From the NCBI RefSeq assembly GCF_034190915.1, contig NW_026947491.1:26786101-26850100 (forward strand): a DNA stretch of 64,000 nucleotides, read 5' to 3'. How positions within the stretch are numbered: the first letter of the stretch is position 1; each line of letters opens with the position of its first letter. This document shows positions 11,510 through 22,590 of this stretch, in pieces. Source of the DNA: Cavia porcellus. Lineage: Eukaryota > Chordata > Mammalia > Rodentia > Caviidae. The position numbers and the translations under genes were made by a program. Below the pieces are notes generated by a model that saw nothing but the letters and a program-made list of their open reading frames with translations, did not search any database and had not been told where the DNA came from.

Positions 11510-11597
11510 GCATGGGCAAGGGATATCACTCAGTGGCACAGCCCCTGCCTAGCAAGTACAAGGTCATGAGTTTAACCCACTGGTACCGAAAAAAACC
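11510..11597 (+). mobile_element. ID SINE (older)
   Basis: GGGATATCACTCAGTGGCAC, GCCTAGCAAGTACAAGG and TGGTACCGAAAAAAACC. The fuller left half resembles the ID master more than the right. Confidence 0.65.
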
Positions 11598-12083
11598 ACC
11601 ATATGGTGAATGTGTGCTTTTTTAAAAAAATTACAATAAAAGACACCACCATTAATCCTTTTTAGTGTACTCTCCCTCTCTTAAAACACATTTATCCCAC
11701 CACTCTTGCCACTTTCTGAAGCAGTTCTGGAAGTTCTTTTTCATGTTTTTAGCTGCACAGTGGTGGCTACGTTGATATTCTGGATTGATTGAAGCCATTT
11801 ACCTTGCATAGTCATTTTGACTGAGACTAAAATGGCACAGTGCCAGATTCAGTAAACAAGGTGGATAAGGACACATCATGGTGCTTTCACGAGGCCATCT
11901 TTCCATTGGATAGCACCTGGCGCATACTGTGGACCACACACTCATGAAAGGACTTCCAGAACTGCTTCAGAAAATTCAAGATCAATATAGACATATTTTT
12001 TTCACATAGTTCTGATTCACAGATAGTGGAATCCATGAATGTGGACACTGTGTCTATAAGGCTGACTGTATTTGCAAAATACA

Positions 12084-12190
12084 CACCTGCAATCTCATCA
12101 CTCTGGAAGACTAAGACAGGAAGACTGCAAATTTGAGGCCAGCCTGGGTAATTTAGTAACTTAAGACAGTTCCTGTCTCAAAACTGAAAC
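12084..12190 (+). mobile_element. B1-type SINE, 5' truncated
   Basis: CACCTGCAATCTCATCAC and GAGGCCAGCCTGGGTAA. Confidence 0.65.
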
Positions 12191-12681
12191 ACCAGGGCTT
12201 GGAGTACTGCTCAGTGTGATGGTTCTGGGTTAGATTCCCTACTCCCAGGCCAGTGGGGTGTCCTGACACCAGGAAAACAGGAATTGGGTGTTTAGCAGTC
12301 AGGGTGATTTGGTTCATGGAAACTGGCCTATGTGTAGTTGTAATTTGCATTCCAGCTGCTCAGACTGATCAGCCTGATCATACTGAGTTGAAAATGTCTT
12401 TCCCCAAGCACTGAGCTGGAGCCAGTCTCCAGGGAAATCTCATCAAATTAGTAGGTGAGCTTCATCCAGACTGCTATCTCCCTAGCCCTTCTGTAAGGGG
12501 GCTTACAGAATGTAAGAAATTGGGCTCTGCCCATTTTCTAGTAAGTCATGGATGGTCTTCCGGCTTCCTTTTCTTTTCCCTCAAAGTTGAGAAAGTTTTC
12601 CTTGTTTTCAGATATCAACTGAAAGAAGTCTGGGCTTATCTTCCCCCTGGACACAACACACCATTTCTGAATTGCATCAGA

Positions 12682-12788
12682 TTTTTTTTTTTTTTTGTCT
12701 TTTTCGTTTTTATTGGTACCAGGGATCGTACTCACGACTGCCTGCTTGCAAGGCAGGCGCTTATGCTGCTGAGCTAAATCCCAGCCCC
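12682..12788 (-). mobile_element. ID SINE, young, with 12-bp target duplication
   Basis: Full-length reverse copy. The direct repeat TTGCATCAGATT flanks it perfectly at 12672-12683 and 12789-12800. Its anticodon-like arm GCCTGCTTGCAAGGCAGGC is intact. Confidence 0.92.
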
Positions 12789-12961
12789 TTGCATCAGATT
12801 CTTGAAGGTGCTCAGTCACAGCTTCCTCCTACCTTGTCCTCACTTTTGCTGGTAAAGAGCAGGCTGTACCAACTTTCGGTTATGCCCTGCAGAAATTAAT
12901 GAGTATTTCCTTCTAAGAAGTCCAAAATAAACAAATAAACAAATAGAAGTCCACAGCTCTG

Positions 12962-13060
12962 TTCAGGCCTGGTGACACATAATTGTAATCTCAGTACTCT
13001 GGGAGACTGAGGCAAGAGGATCCTGAGTTCCTGACTAGCCTAGGTAACCTAGCATCTTCA
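12962..13060 (+). mobile_element. B1-type SINE fragment
   Basis: TCAGGCCTGGTGACACATAA and CTGGGAGACTGAGGCAAGAGG. Confidence 0.65.
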
Positions 13061-13694
13061 AACGCTTGACCTATCTTGTCTTAAGACGTCACATTTCACT
13101 AATAAATCCAGAACTCAGAAAGATATGAGAACTCTATCAGAGCCCATCACCTCTGCTTACACAGTACTTACACAGTGTAGACACAGCCTCAGCCTCTTCT
13201 GCACCATGTGCATCACTCCAAGGTTCAGTTTTCTGGACTCTCCTGCTCCACGCACAATACCGAGCTCTTGCATTCAGAAGCACGTAATATATGATGCACT
13301 CTTTTGTGATGTTAGAGCTATTGATGACCAGAGTCACCAATCTTTATGGTTCCTTTAGTCATTTTGATGATCTGAAGCTAATTTTCTAGTGTCTCCTAAG
13401 TAATTGTAATATTCCCCAGGTTCTTAATTCTCATAAAATTTGTGTATTGTCTTTATACTAGAACATCAATTTGGGAGAATAGAAGTCCTTGGCTCACATT
13501 TTCTTTGCTGTACATGACAAAACAGCAAACAAAAAAATAGCATCTATATGCGTATCATGTGTACCAACTCATGTAACACATTAGTACTATGTTAGTTGCT
13601 TTTTTTTTTAATTTAAGGAGAAAAAGAAAAAAACAAAAAAAGGGTACAAGTTATACAGAATTTCAGAAAAAATAAACAGTAGGAAATCACTAGT

Positions 13695-13775
13695 TAATAG
13701 ATTACATATTGTCATCCATTGTTATCCCCATTTTTTACAGGTAAGGAAATAAAAAATGGAGAGGCTAAAAAACAA
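13695..13775 (-). repeat. MIR-like fossil
   Basis: Plus-strand CCCCATTTTTTACAGGTAAGG is followed by an A-rich stretch and GGAGAGGC, a reverse MIR core. Confidence 0.4.
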
Positions 13776-13854
13776 CTATGACATCTTTTAATTTTTAAAA
13801 TTTTTATTGGTTTACTTCTACCAATATTTTAGTGCGCGTGAACACACATATGTG

Positions 13855-14062
13855 GTTTTGTTTATGAGAGAGTTCACCATGTGGTTTAGGCTGGCCTTAG
13901 GCCAAACTGTCCTCAAATTCAGATGGTCCTCCTGCTTCAGCCTCCGGTGTGCACCCCCACACCCAGCTTGCTTGTTCTGAGTCGTCTCAGTGCTGGCTGA
14001 CCTGAACAGCGATCCTCCTACCTCAGCAATTACAGGAATGCGCTATCGCGCCCAGTTTAAAA
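13855..14062 (-). mobile_element. B1-type SINEs, two merged fragments
   Basis: AGGCTGGCCTTAGGCC and CTCCTGCTTCAGCCTCC, then a second GATCCTCCTACCTCAGC with ATTACAGGAATGCGC. Confidence 0.6.
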
Positions 14063-14379
14063 TTTTTATTTTCAAGAGATATTTAAATCCTTTTTTAAAA
14101 TTATTTTTTCATGAAAGCAGTAACTTTTTGAAACCATAACATGTAGGTTTGAATTTTTCTGAGAATTCTGTTGCCTGGGTTTCCTCCAAATTGTTTTGTT
14201 TTACTTCTAGTTTTTCATGCTAACTTTGCGCAGATGTCTGCTGAGTCTCACCTACTCATTTATACCTAAGCACATGGCTGTCAATCCTAACCAGATCCGT
14301 TTGTTGAAGTGCAGTCCTGAGTCATAAGAGCTGGCCTGGCAGGGGCCAACTGTTACCAAGAAAGATCTTCCACAAAACT

Positions 14380-15150
14380 TGCCTGATCCTCAGGGCCTTC
14401 TCGCGGCTCACTTCCCCAGGGTCAACTCTACTCCAGTCGCAGCAGTGATGGAGTTGACCCAATCGTCAGCGTCTTACACGAGTCGGGTAAGGAAAGGAGG
14501 CTTGGAAGTTTGCTTTGAAATATACTGACTCATCGCCCTCAGTCCCGAGGTCCTCAGTCCCGCGGCTCAGGATCTCTCAGTTGATCGCGGTGCGGTGCTT
14601 GGCTGCCTTCCTAGACAGACTTCCGGGCTTTTGTTCCGTTCTCGGCTTCCCGCGCTCTGCCGGCGGCTCGCAGCCCGCCTCTTCACACCTCGCTCGCGTG
14701 CTGTCTCCGCGCAGCGCGTGTAGCAGAGCGGAGCCCGCCCTCACGAGGGAAGCACGTGTTGCGCGCGGCCGCAGCACGGAAGCACCGGACTCACTGCCGG
14801 CGGCGGGGCAGGCCCGGCCCAGCGTGGGAGGCCCCTCGCCGCGTTCCCGTCAGGACGGCGCTCTCCGCGGAGGAGCCCGCGCCCGTCCTCAACCCACTCG
14901 GCGAAACCTGCTTGAGGGACGGCAGCAGCGACACCAGGCCTGGTACCGCGGAAGGACTCAGCGAAGGGCGACCGCGGTCGAAAAACAGGCACCGCAGGGA
15001 AGAAGTAAAGCTCACTAACTGCGGAGCACAGCGTCCGCGTGTGCGTGTGTGGAAGAGGAAGGCGCATGCGCGCGGCGGGAACGCGGCCCCGCCCCGGCCG
15101 GGTGCAGAGCCAAACCTGGGAGAGCTGCTGGATGGCTAGGCGGCTGGACA
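14380..15150. promoter_or_regulatory. Orphan CpG island
   Basis: A sharply bounded GC- and CpG-rich block between AT-rich flanks, far from both coding genes. It contains ETS-like ACTTCCGG (about 14618), an E-box CACGTG (14752-14757), GC boxes (CCCCGCCCCGG near 15088) and a perfect NRF1 palindrome at 15062-15071. These are the usual features of a housekeeping or bidirectional promoter. Open frames of up to about 167 codons occur on both strands but look like low-stop GC frames and match nothing I recognise. It most likely drives a non-coding transcript, or is the promoter of a transcript whose exons I cannot recognise. Confidence 0.6.
15062..15071. promoter_or_regulatory. NRF1-type palindrome
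   Basis: GCGCATGCGC, a perfect match to the NRF1 consensus, inside the orphan CpG island and followed by further GCGCGG. Such sites are typically found close to the start of CpG-island transcripts. Confidence 0.55.
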
Positions 15151-15275
15151 CGCTGCTCGGTGTGTGCTGCTCGGTGTGTTTCATCATTTGCTTTCGACTG
15201 CTTTCTTTATCCGAGTCTTATAAAAGGAGAGAGCTTTTTTTTAACTCAGTATACAGTAACTTTTAATAAAGTAAG

Positions 15276-15437
15276 CTTTATTTATTTATTTATTTATTTT
15301 TTGAGATAGGGTCTCTATGCAGTTCAGGCTGGCCTTGAGCTCACTTTGTAGCCTAGGCTGGTCTCGAACTCGCAACGATCCTCCTGCCTCAGCCTCACGA
15401 GTGCTGGGATTACAGGTGTGAGCCACCATGCCCAGCT
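15276..15437 (-). mobile_element. B1-type SINE, full length
   Basis: TTTA tail, GAGATAGGGTCTCTATGC and GAGTGCTGGGATTACAGGTG. It sits just right of the orphan CpG island. Confidence 0.83.
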
Positions 15438-15540
15438 AAAGTAAGCATCTTTTAAAATTCCGAAATCAAAGAAAACCAGATTGGGTGTACTTACTTCGTG
15501 GAGAAAAGTTGAATGGGATTTTAATTTATAAAATCTACCT

Positions 15541-15645
15541 TTTTTTTTTTTTTTTTTTTTGGTCTTTTTCGGTACCAGGGATCGAACTCACGATTGCCTG
15601 CTTGCAAGGCAGGCGCTTATGCCGCTGAGCTAAATCCCCAGCCCC
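15541..15645 (-). mobile_element. ID SINE, young
   Basis: Full-length reverse copy with a 20-base T tail; AAATCTACCTTTT repeats on both sides as the target duplication. Confidence 0.9.
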
Positions 15646-16649
15646 TAAATTATGAAATCTACCTTTTTACCACCCCCAGTAACACAGTATTTAACTGTTT
15701 CTTTAAGGCCAGCCTGTCAACAACATAAAAAATAAATGATTAGTACTTGCTTTCTTTATCATTTGATGAAACAAAATTATCTTAGCCAACAACTCAGGCA
15801 ACCTGTATTATATCAGAAATATCCAAAAGCTTTGAGATATGAGAACTAAAGTCTTTCTGCATTTGTAAATTAATGGCTTTTAAGAGGAAGAGGTAAGGTA
15901 CTTAAAGGTACCAAAACTCTTAAAATGTGAAATGAAAGGGGAAAACGTACTAGTTCTTAAAACTTAAAGGTATAACAACATAAAATGAATTTGACATTTT
16001 AGTTGATTTTTAGTGTTTCTGCATACAGACTATTTATGATAAATAATATGGTTGCATTTAATGTCATTTTCTTGAAAACCAAAATCATTGAATTCTTTAA
16101 TGTATCAAATAAGATCAATTGCGGTAAGAGAAAATGCATGTTGACACCAGCTTCCTACAACAAAAATAAGAAAGTGAAAGCCCTTATCTACAATTTAGGT
16201 CAAGTAACATGAAAACAAAAGGATATTAAAATTATGTTATAATTATGCTCATTGAAGGAAAACATGATAGAGTTCTTCTCCACCATAAAAATATACCCAT
16301 TTGTTTAGCTAGTACCAGTATATTCCTTTTGTAATAATTTCTTGACAGCAAACTATTGTCTTATAGTTGGAGTATATTGAGGAAAAAAATTCCCTTTAAG
16401 TCTTTTTTGTTGTTGTTGTTCCTTTGAGCCTCAACTACTGAGAGTTCAGCGTACTGTGGAAGAATCCTTGTGTTCTGGATGGCCTGATGGTTGTATTAAA
16501 ATCAAGAGGTTTATACATACTTCAGCACATATACTAAAATCACTTAATGTGTTTTTATCCTGAAAATACTCTTAAATCCATGCAAATGTTATGTGGGTTG
16601 TGGCGCTCAGTTTTCTCCTACTGGCATTATGACATCTCAAGCACATTTG
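15646..16649 (-). other. AT-rich stretch, possibly EBAG9 pseudogene 3' UTR
   Basis: Directly follows the pseudogene stop on the minus strand and lacks SINEs. A 3' UTR of a retrocopied mRNA is the simplest reading of at least the part next to 16650, but I cannot verify it or see a poly(A) tail. Confidence 0.35.
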
Positions 16650-17242
16650 TTATGAAAGTTTCACAGCAATTTTGTTTTGTTTCTTCTTCAGTAGCCTCTG
16701 TGCGTCCTTTCCACATTCTTCATTTGTTGTTCTGCTTTCTTTTCTCTGCCTGCTATTTTCTGTTGCCTCAAAACTTCGTCTGTGTGCCAGGCTACATATT
16801 CTTCCCATGCACTGGTATTTTCTTGCCAGGGATCCAACTCACCTAATTCAGGAGACTGATAAATAAAATCTTGTGTAGCTGCTAATCTACTGGGAAAATC
16901 TGTGCTACCATCTGGAATACCAAAATTAAGTGGTTCTCTCTTAGTAAGTTTTCTGAGTTTTCCAGTAGTAGGAGTAGCTGCTACCAAGCACTCTGATGTA
17001 TGGCCACATTTCCATTCCCATCTTCAATCTTCACACTTGTGGGCGCATCTTCATCCCAGGATATCCACTCTTCCACATGTCTGCTTAGAAACTGATGAAT
17101 AGTAAATGGTAGCTTGCAGTGTAATTTGGTCTCCACTTAATTTCCTTCCTCTGTCAAAGCTGTATATTAACCTCGTTAGCAATGAGGGTACTATTGCTGG
17201 GAAAGTGCAAACTTTAAATCACCGAAACTGAGTGATGGCCCC
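16650..17242 (-). pseudogene. EBAG9: EBAG9 (RCAS1) processed pseudogene
   Basis: On the minus strand an intronless copy of the EBAG9 coding region can be followed from AITQFR (17239) to the terminal KIAVKLS and TAA (16652-16650). EBAG9 is a Golgi-associated, estrogen-responsive protein implicated in secretion control. Recognisable blocks are RGRKLSGDQITL, VEEWISWDEDAPTSVKIEDG and KREPLNFGIPDGST. Damage is clear: the start codon is GGG, a TGA follows AITQFR, two bases are lost before VEEW, the block between GNGNVA and KREPL is broken with a stop and a deletion, and another frameshift falls near the C-terminus. It is not expected to make protein. Similarity to 3' UTR sequence may extend below 16650, but I could not fix the far end or a poly(A) tail. 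Confidence 0.93.
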
Positions 17243-18680
17243 GATGGGAATCAAAACCTGCCTCTCCCTTGCCTGCCCAGTGGAGACTCTGATCTGCCGG
17301 CCTCTTCCTCGGTCTGGAGCTCGAGCTTGCCTCTGAGTGTTCATGCCCAGCCATGCTCCCTCTTTAGGAAACTCCAAGAACATTTTAGTAATGAAACCTA
17401 TTCCAGCACGTATAGGAAAAATACCTTCTACAGAACTTGGTAAATTGTAGGGTTAAATGTTCTGCAAGTAACACTTTAGAATTGAATTCTGAAAATTAGT
17501 TCACTTGCCTCTGTGGTTTTTAACTTGCTAAAACAGAAGTTTCTCCAACGAATCTGAAGGGACTATATGGAGCAAGTTGTAGTTTTAAAAAAAATGTTTT
17601 TAATACCTAACTAACTCTCTGCACCTAAGTAACAGAGAGTAGTAGGGTGATATCCCGTCCTCAAAAAAAGTCTGAAACATAGGGTACAACAACGCAGGCT
17701 GACTGCTCTCTACCTACTGAGTGCCGCCCAGCCTGCTGAACCATGCCCAGCCCTGCCAGACATTCTGATCCAGGGCTCCACTCTCCCTGGGCACAGGATC
17801 TGAAGATTTCCTAACTCACAGGCAGGCTTGAGTCCCCACCAAAGCACTGCTTGCTGCACCATGTCTTCCTGACTCCTAAGGGCTCCTGAATAGTTGGCTT
17901 CACATTGGATTAAGATGTCTCCTCCCCATCTTCAAACCCCACTAACTGAGCTCCTTTCTCTATTTCTGAATCAGTATCTTCTCCCCAGTGTTGACTCGGT
18001 ATCTGGATTATTTTACACATTAACTATATAATTCCTAACCAAATATAATCTGTAAAACAATGCAAATCTGACACAGGGGGCTGAGTGCTCAGAACCAGTC
18101 AGCAGGCTGGTAGAATTAGAGCTAAAGCCCCTACCGTGGCCCCATGAGTCAGGGCTTCTGCTGGGGAAACCTGACACACCTGTCTGAGCACTGGGCCACT
18201 GCTTCACACCATCTGTTGGAAAACAATGTATGTGTAAGGACAGGCAGGTAATCATCGGGGTGCGCGTCAGTGAAGTACATTACACACACTGAAACCCCAA
18301 AGTGAAACTATGGGGAAGGGGAGTGATGGAAGTGATCAAAGTATGCCAAGTGACTACAAATCTGTCAAAAGGAAACTCAATTCCATACATCAATATGCAC
18401 TAATAAAAGTTGGCAAAAATTTTTAGAAAAATAAAAATAGGTGAGTATTTTTTTAAAAAAGGGAAACAAAAAATAATGTATTTGGTACTAGACAAAGCCT
18501 GTTAATAAGCTCATTAAACTCTCAAAAAATTTCATATTTGGAGGAAATATGTCATTCTCTAAGACAGGGTATGTTTTAACATCACATACCATGATTACAT
18601 GTGTATCTCTTTATCCTTGTGGTTCCACACATTTCTGACGTATTGTATATTGAAAAATCTGTGGTTAGTTCCAGATAAAC
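17243..18680. other. Intergenic; near part may be EBAG9 pseudogene 5' UTR
   Basis: The first 100 bases or so may be 5' UTR of the retrocopy. The rest (17700-18300 is C/T-rich) shows no recognisable feature. Confidence 0.35.
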
Positions 18681-18681
18681 A

Positions 18682-18795
18682 TTTTTTTTGAGACAGGTTC
18701 TTGCTGTATCATCTAAGCTGGCTTTGAACTGACTTTGTAGCCCAGGCTGGTCTTAATCCCATGATCCTGCATCAGCCTTTTTGAGGACTAAAAAG
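18682..18795 (-). mobile_element. B1-type SINE
   Basis: TTTTTTTGAGACAGGTTCTTG and GTAGCCCAGGCTGGTC in reverse. Confidence 0.75.
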
Positions 18796-18867
18796 AAGTA
18801 AGGAAGGAAAAAGAATTAAGATGTGTTGTATACATGTACCAAATCCCCATGATTAATATACTCATTG

Positions 18868-19016
18868 CACAAGCCAGGCATGGAGGTGCACACCTGTAAT
18901 CCCAGCACTTGGGAGGCTGAGGCAGTAGGATCATTGCAAGTTTGACACCAGCCTGGGCTACAAAGTGAGCTCAAGGCCAGGTTGAATGGCACAGCAAGAC
19001 CCAGTTTCAAACAAAG
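18868..19016 (+). mobile_element. B1-type SINE, full length
   Basis: GCCAGGCATGGAGGTGCACAC, CAGCACTTGGGAGGCTGAGG and AAGACCCAGTTTCAAAC. Confidence 0.83.
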
Positions 19017-19216
19017 ACACATATATATAATCATTGCATGTAGCAAACAAATATTAACCAAAAAAAAGTAATAAAATACTGATACATGCTAAGCAGAAGA
19101 GGCCAGAAACAAAGATTACATATTGAGTAATTCCAAAAAAAAAGAATCTATAAGATACACACACATCTAGCAATAGGAGTAGTTTCTGAATAAAGTCTAA
19201 CAGGTATTTGACAAAT

Positions 19217-19489
19217 TTACTCTGCTTTTATCTTGTTAAATAATGTGCATGGCTTCTCTTCTGGAACTGGGAAGCATTCATCTGACTGGATATATTTCAT
19301 ATATTGGGTATATTTTTCTGAGCTCAGTGACTTTCTTTTTTCCCAAATGTCATCACACACACAGTTCCTGCCCGTCTGTCCCAAGAAATACTCAGACACT
19401 CTCAAAGGAACAAGGTCCAGACTTCTGAGGGGTGGAAGCTGGATATATTTGTACATGCATCTTGGTGGATTTTTTAGCTTTTGCTGCAT
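19217..19489 (-). other. Unidentified open frame, possible pseudogene
   Basis: A 90-codon minus-strand frame starting MQQKLKNPPRCMYKYIQLPP. It has a protein-like composition in its second half (DDIWEKRKSLSSEKYTQYMK) and ends LFNKIKAE. Upstream the adjacent frame reads AAKAKKSTKMHVQIYPASTP, as if a frameshift separated two parts of one sequence. I do not recognise it. It could be a decayed retrocopy or chance. Confidence 0.25.
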
Positions 19490-19758
19490 CCTGTTCTACC
19501 AAACCTCTCAGTGGCTCAAAAGAACAGAGATGTTCAGCTCCCAGCTCTGCGGGCCTGCAGCTTGCACAGGCTCGGCAGCACAGTCATCTGTGGTCCTCCT
19601 CCCACACTGGATGTGTACATCAGAGCCGGTCCATCCCACATAGTTTTACATGCATGTCTGGCAGGTACCAACTTGGTCCTTCTCCACAGAGTGTCTGTCA
19701 CCTGCCACCAGACTAGACCTGTTCATGTGAGGGGATTTTCAGAACTCATGCCACTAGT

Positions 19759-19870
19759 GGGGCTGGAGATTTAGCTCAGCGGCATAAGCGCCTGCCTTGC
19801 AAGCAGGCAGTCGTGAGTTTGATCCCTGGTACTGATAAAAAGAAAAAAGACAAAAAAAATCCCAAAAAAA
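19759..19870 (+). mobile_element. ID SINE, young
   Basis: Full-length copy with CAGAACTCATGC on both sides. Complete A and B boxes. Confidence 0.9.
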
Positions 19871-20399
19871 CAGAACTCATGCAGTGATAGTGATCTGACA
19901 GTCTCACTTCCTCACTTCCTTTCAGTCAAAGAAAGTGACAGAACCAACCAAGAGTCAAAGTTTGTTAGTGTACCTTCTGTCTCTCTGGATGGAAGAGGTG
20001 ATGTGATCATCTTTGCAAATAATTATACCTGATCTCACCATTGCTGTAGTAGTCCTCCGTGCCCTTTCCTGGTTGGTTCTGATCCCTATCTTGTTGCTGA
20101 CAACCTAAAGGCACAAGGCCCACTTCATCACAGATCTTTTATGATCATATACATCCTTTGATCAACCACATTCTATCACCAGTTCCCTTTTCCAGCCAGT
20201 CCCACAAATATTCAGCCTTGGAAAATCCCCACAGTATCTGATCCACTGATAAACTGCTTATTTTTGAGAATGGCTGTGTACTCACCTCACACTACAGTAA
20301 TTGTATGATTTATCATTCAAATTGGGACTTTGGGGATGAAGTGGGACATGATGAATAATTGTGCTACTATACCATGCAGAAAATGAGGTATCTCACTTA

Positions 20400-20590
20400 A
20401 AATTGAGTGGCTATAAGCACAGGCTGTCAGACCCCCATTGCTTAGGTTTAAATCTCTGCCAATTATTTGTAGATTCCTAAACTCTTCATAACAGCTTCCT
20501 CATCTGTAAAATGGATATTTTAGTAAGTACTTATTTTAGAGGGTTTTGACATTTAAATGAGCTAACTTAGACACTTAGCAATTTGTATTG
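20400..20590 (+). repeat. MIR-like SINE fossil
   Basis: Contains TTCCTCATCTGTAAAATGG and a following AT-rich stretch ending GAGCTAACTTAGACACTTAG, the conserved core and tail of MIR elements. Confidence 0.6.
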
Positions 20591-20639
20591 TTTCTAAACT
20601 CTAAAATTAATGAGATTACCTTTTTCACTTAATATTTAA

Positions 20640-20735
20640 TATGGCTTGGAATTTAAATGTCCCCCAGAAGTTCAGGTATCAAGGTTTGGTCCCTGGGAGA
20701 TGTTTGATCATGTGGGCTCTGACCTTATATGTTGC
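20640..20735 (+). repeat. MaLR-like LTR, 5' fragment
   Basis: TATGGCTTGGAATTTAAATG, TCAAGGTTTGGTCCCTGGG and GGGCTCTGACCTTA match the start of a common mammalian MaLR-type LTR. The rest of the same LTR appears to continue at 21790 and 22390 after later insertions. Confidence 0.5.
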
Positions 20736-21125
20736 AGACTGATCAGTCCTGCAAATCTCCCAAACAGCTGGACCATGAAGGCTTAAATAAATGAGACAAG
20801 TGGCATGATTTTTAGGACTCCAAGAGGATAAAAACCTTCTAGCAGAATTTGAGATTCTCTAGGGGCTTAGACAAAGAACTTCTCTGGGCACCCGTATTTG
20901 TTTTCAAACAAGGAGGTGATTAGAGCAGAAAATACAGGATACCGAACAGTACCTTGGGAGTGGTTCAAGAACTTTTCCAAGTAACAAACTGTGTTAATTT
21001 AGGAGAACTATCTTAGGAGAAAGTTTCCAGGCTGACTTTCACTACAGGAGTGAAACATCTACAACTACAGTCTTTTAGTTAATTGGAGTGGGAGTCAAGT
21101 GTCCTCAGCTGTGACCTTACCCTAT

Positions 21126-21505
21126 TGTCTTGGTTACTTTTCTCTTTTTGCCGGGACAAAATATTCAACACCCAAAATGAAGCAAGGAAAGATTTATTTA
21201 GCTCACTGTTTGTGGAGGTTTCAGTCCATGAGACTCCAAGACAGGGTGGCATAGCACTAGGGCAGTACTTCAAGGTAGCAGCCAGAGCAAAAAGGGGAAG
21301 AACAACCCTCTTTTCCTCCCTTATGTTGTACACAGGATACCCCTCCTTCCAAGGTGTGTATAGCACTCACAAAATCTCTGTGCCCTCCTCTTGCACAGGA
21401 TGAGGATATTTACAAAATAAGGATCCTGGCTCCCTGCTGAGTCTCTCAGTAAAACTTCTAAACTTTTCAAGTTGACAAAATGTATCAACCAACACCTGTC
21501 CTTTG
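21126..21505 (+). repeat. Dispersed rodent repeat (URR1-like), copy 1
   Basis: Starts TCTTGGTTACTTTTCTC, has GGAAAGATTTATTTAGCTCAC, and ends GTTGACAAAATGTATCAACC. The same layout occurs at 21975, 22721 and, in part, 46420. I believe it is the rodent URR1-type non-autonomous hAT repeat, but the name is from memory and uncertain. Confidence 0.55.
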
Positions 21506-21643
21506 AGGTATCACAGCATGACAGCCCATTACAGGCCTCAGCTGGGACCAGTGAGTCCACTGCGCATCTCCAGACAGGGACTCTAGACCTTGGACAGACT
21601 CACAAGTAAACACACAAAGCTAGTTGGTTTATTTTATTTTATT

Positions 21644-21737
21644 TGTCTTTTTCTTTTTTTATCAGTACCGGGGATCAAACTTGCGACTGCCTGCTTGCAA
21701 GGCAGGCGCTTATGCCGCTGAGCTAAATCCCCAGCCC
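21644..21737 (-). mobile_element. ID SINE, young
   Basis: Full-length reverse copy flanked by CTAGTTGGTT on both sides. Confidence 0.9.
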
Positions 21738-21784
21738 TAGTTGGTTAATTTTAAATCATGCTCAGAGCTGCTTAGTAGTGTCTC

Positions 21785-21972
21785 CACCATCTATGAATAG
21801 ATTAATTCACTTATGGATTCATAAAATAATAGGCTATTAGTAGGTGGAGCCTGGTTGGAGGAAGTAGGTCACTGGGGACATGACATGGAAGGCTGCCATT
21901 AGTTCCTGACCTCTCCATTTTGTCCCACTCTCCTCTTCTCTCTCTTCTTCCCTACTTCCTCCCCAGTTGTCT
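21785..21972 (+). repeat. MaLR-like LTR, middle fragment
   Basis: GGTTGGAGGAAGTAGGTCACT and the following pyrimidine-rich stretch match the middle of the same LTR type as 20640. It is interrupted at about 21973 by the next dispersed repeat. Confidence 0.5.
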
Positions 21973-22330
21973 TTTATCTTAATTACTTTTCTGGTTGCTG
22001 GGACAAAACACCTGACACCAGAAGTTAAAGGGGAAAAGGTTTATTTAGCTCACAGTCTGTAGAGGTTTCAGTCTGAAATTAGCTGGCTTCAAGGCAGAGG
22101 GCATGACACAGGGGCAACAATTCATGATGGTGGAAGACAGTAAAACAGCAAAAGCCGAAGGGGAGGAGCATGCCTCTTTCCCTTCCTTATATGCGTTAGG
22201 GAGAGTATAGTACTCAAGCCCCCAATGCCAGAACTAGACAATGAACCAATAACAAACTCCAGATTCAGCTGCCTCCAAAAGGCCCATGCCCCATGACTGC
22301 ATGAGGATTAGAGGGACATCCAGACACAAA
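21973..22330 (+). repeat. Dispersed rodent repeat (URR1-like), copy 2
   Basis: Starts CTTAATTACTTTTCTGGTTG and ends near CAGACACAAACCATAA. Shares AAGGTTTATTTAGCTCACAG with copy 1. It is inserted into the MaLR-like LTR. Confidence 0.55.
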
Positions 22331-22384
22331 CCATAAAATCTTCCTTCCTCCTGCCCTCCTGCCCTCCTTTTTTTTCTCTTCCCC

Positions 22385-22512
22385 AGCCCCTGGCAGCCAT
22401 GAGGTGAGCAGCTGTGCTCCACTGGATACTCCCTACCATGCTGTAGATGCTCCCTGCCAAATTACCATGGAATGAAACCTGTAAACCATAAGCCAAAGTA
22501 AGTCTTTCCTTC
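22385..22512 (+). repeat. MaLR-like LTR, 3' fragment
   Basis: CAGCCATGAGGTGAGCAGC and GGAATGAAACCTGTAAACC correspond to the 3' part of the LTR whose earlier pieces lie at 20640 and 21785. An ID SINE follows. Confidence 0.5.
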
Positions 22513-22590
22513 TTTTGCAGTAGCCAGGATTGAACCCCAGGCCTCACACATTCAAGGTGAGAACCCTACTGAGCTACATCCCCAGCCTCA
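22511..22590 (-). mobile_element. ID-like SINE, degraded
   Basis: CAGGATTGAACCCCAGGCC and CTACTGAGCTACATCCCCAG in reverse orientation. Confidence 0.6.

Noticed and set aside
14515..15187. Frames of 127-167 codons in the orphan CpG island
   Set aside because: Same GC effect; no recognisable domain, and competing frames exist on both strands.
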